DNA of 64,000 bases. It comes from Parabacteroides distasonis (lineage in GTDB: Bacteria; Bacteroidota; Bacteroidia; Bacteroidales; Tannerellaceae). Position numbers and translations under genes: made by a program. The stretch is from assembly GCA_021531775.1 (NCBI GenBank), contig JAFBIU010000016.1, positions 1 through 64,000 of the forward strand. The letters run 5' to 3'. Shown here one piece after another: positions 63,410 through 64,000 of this stretch (positions are counted from its first letter, which is position 1; the number at the start of each line of letters is the position of its first letter). The notes beneath the pieces are model-generated. The model was not told where the DNA came from, did no database searches, and saw only the letters and a list, made by a program, of their open reading frames with translations.

Positions 63410-63442
63410 CGAAGTTCTCCTTATTTTAGGAGAGAAACTTCG
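63410..63442 (-). promoter_or_regulatory. Inverted repeat upstream of the efflux operon
   Basis: CGAAGTTCTCC (63410-63420) pairs, with a two-base bulge, with GGAGAGAAACTTCG (63429-63442), 35 bases before the adaptor start. An operator or leader hairpin is possible; no regulator gene is adjacent. Confidence 0.5.
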
Positions 63443-63500
63443 TCTATATGTACAAAAAATTGTTCCAAAGTGATACAAAAGAGGTATCTCTGGAGAGAAA

Positions 63501-64000
63501 TTATTCAAAACGAATACTTTTGGCAGGATCGATACGGGTAATCAGGTAAGAGGGACCCAACATCATCAACATGGAAACCGTCAAGGCTCCCAGATTCAGA
63601 AGCAACCAAGCGATCGGATTCAGGTCGATCGGGACTGCATTCAAATAATAGATAGAAGGATCCAATGAAACGACTCCCCAACGATGCTGCACCAGGCAGA
63701 GCAGGACACCGATCACGTTTCCCCACAGCATACCCTTACCTATCAGGAAGAAGGAGACATATAAAAAGATGTGTCGGATGCGGGTGTTGTCGGCTCCCAT
63801 GGCCTTCAACAAACCGATCATTTGCGTACGCTCCAAGATAATGATGAGCAAACCGGAGATCATCGTGAAACCGGCAACGGCCATCATGAGTACCAGAATC
63901 ACGACCACATTGATATCCAACACATCGAGCCAGCTGAAAATCATCGGGTTCAACTCTTTGATCGAACGTACATAATAGGTATTACCGAAACGATCTTGCT
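63501..64000 (-). CDS. FtsX-like ABC transporter permease, C-terminal part (cut by the window edge)
   Basis: The frame is open from the window end down to 63501. About 166 residues are visible, including three membrane helices and the FtsX domain features MISGLLIIILERTQMIGLLKAMGA, then FFLIGKGMLWGNVIGVLLC and a final ITRIDPAKSIRFE. This is the pattern of LolC/LolE/MacB-like permeases. The first in-frame ATG seen (63953) is internal, since coding sequence continues upstream (RSIKELNPM). Substrate probably lipoproteins, by family. Confidence 0.85.
   Translation of the reverse strand, partial: QDRFGNTYYVRSIKELNPMIFSWLDVLDINVVVILVLMMAVAGFTMISGLLIIILERTQMIGLLKAMGADNTRIRHIFLYVSFFLIGKGMLWGNVIGVLLCLVQHRWGVVSLDPSIYYLNAVPIDLNPIAWLLLNLGALTVSMLMMLGPSYLITRIDPAKSIRFE

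Overview
The window is a piece of a Bacteroidales chromosome. Most promoters have the Bacteroidetes form TTG-N19/20-TAnnTTTG rather than sigma-70 boxes. LpxC is fused to FabZ, and the window carries PorT, DUF4827, DUF5606 and DUF3276 proteins and surface proteins with type IX-like C-terminal tails. A Parabacteroides/Tannerellaceae relative is my best guess, from gene content only. No rRNA or tRNA gene and no transposase was found.

Layout. 0-4.5 kb: an AAA ATPase with palindromic leader repeats, then a TonB-dependent-type barrel next to a membrane-bound winged-helix regulator. 4.6-15 kb: pgk, a secreted GH43 enzyme, the iorA-iorB-tlpA-ferredoxin operon (ferredoxin gene broken by an in-frame TGA), the DUF4827-glmM-mltG operon joined by ATGA overlaps, and nrnA. 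15-25 kb: a small membrane protein from a nearly leaderless promoter, purM, a 28-residue micro-ORF, prfA, pyrF, and the lipid A cluster lpxD-lpxC/fabZ-lpxA followed by miaA. 25-30.3 kb: gdhA, a Gfo/Idh oxidoreductase, an acidic glutamine-rich protein with a possible RRF-like end, and a PEGA-domain protein.

The accessory region, about 30.4-46.65 kb, is mostly AT-rich. It holds two copies of a promoter/leader/terminator element (a third lies at 51.6 kb), an orphan promoter with three 22-bp palindromic repeats, an AAA ATPase + TOPRIM (DUF3226-like) pair resembling OLD/PARIS-type defence modules, and a strongly structured RNA leader. Next come a 1666-residue LRR surface protein of mosaic base composition and its InlB-repeat partner. 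A second ATPase + unknown-effector pair follows, then an HTH-ending ATPase. Last is a 1652-bp-period tandem duplication of an AAA_14/DUF4143 ATPase, flanked by remnants of the HTH ATPase gene. Several of these ATPase genes have short tandem or palindromic repeats around or just downstream of the promoter.

46.65-64 kb is core again: M28 peptidase, HAD phosphatase, porin-like protein, CobW-type metal chaperone, cdsA, porT, ferredoxin, DUF3276, nusB-yajC-ybbR-coaE, DUF5606, a three-gene RND efflux operon, and the end of an FtsX-like permease cut by the window edge.

The best candidates for undescribed biology are the two ATPase-effector pairs, the MVLDL leader-element family, the structured leader of the LRR gene, and the repeat-bearing leaders of the ATPase genes.
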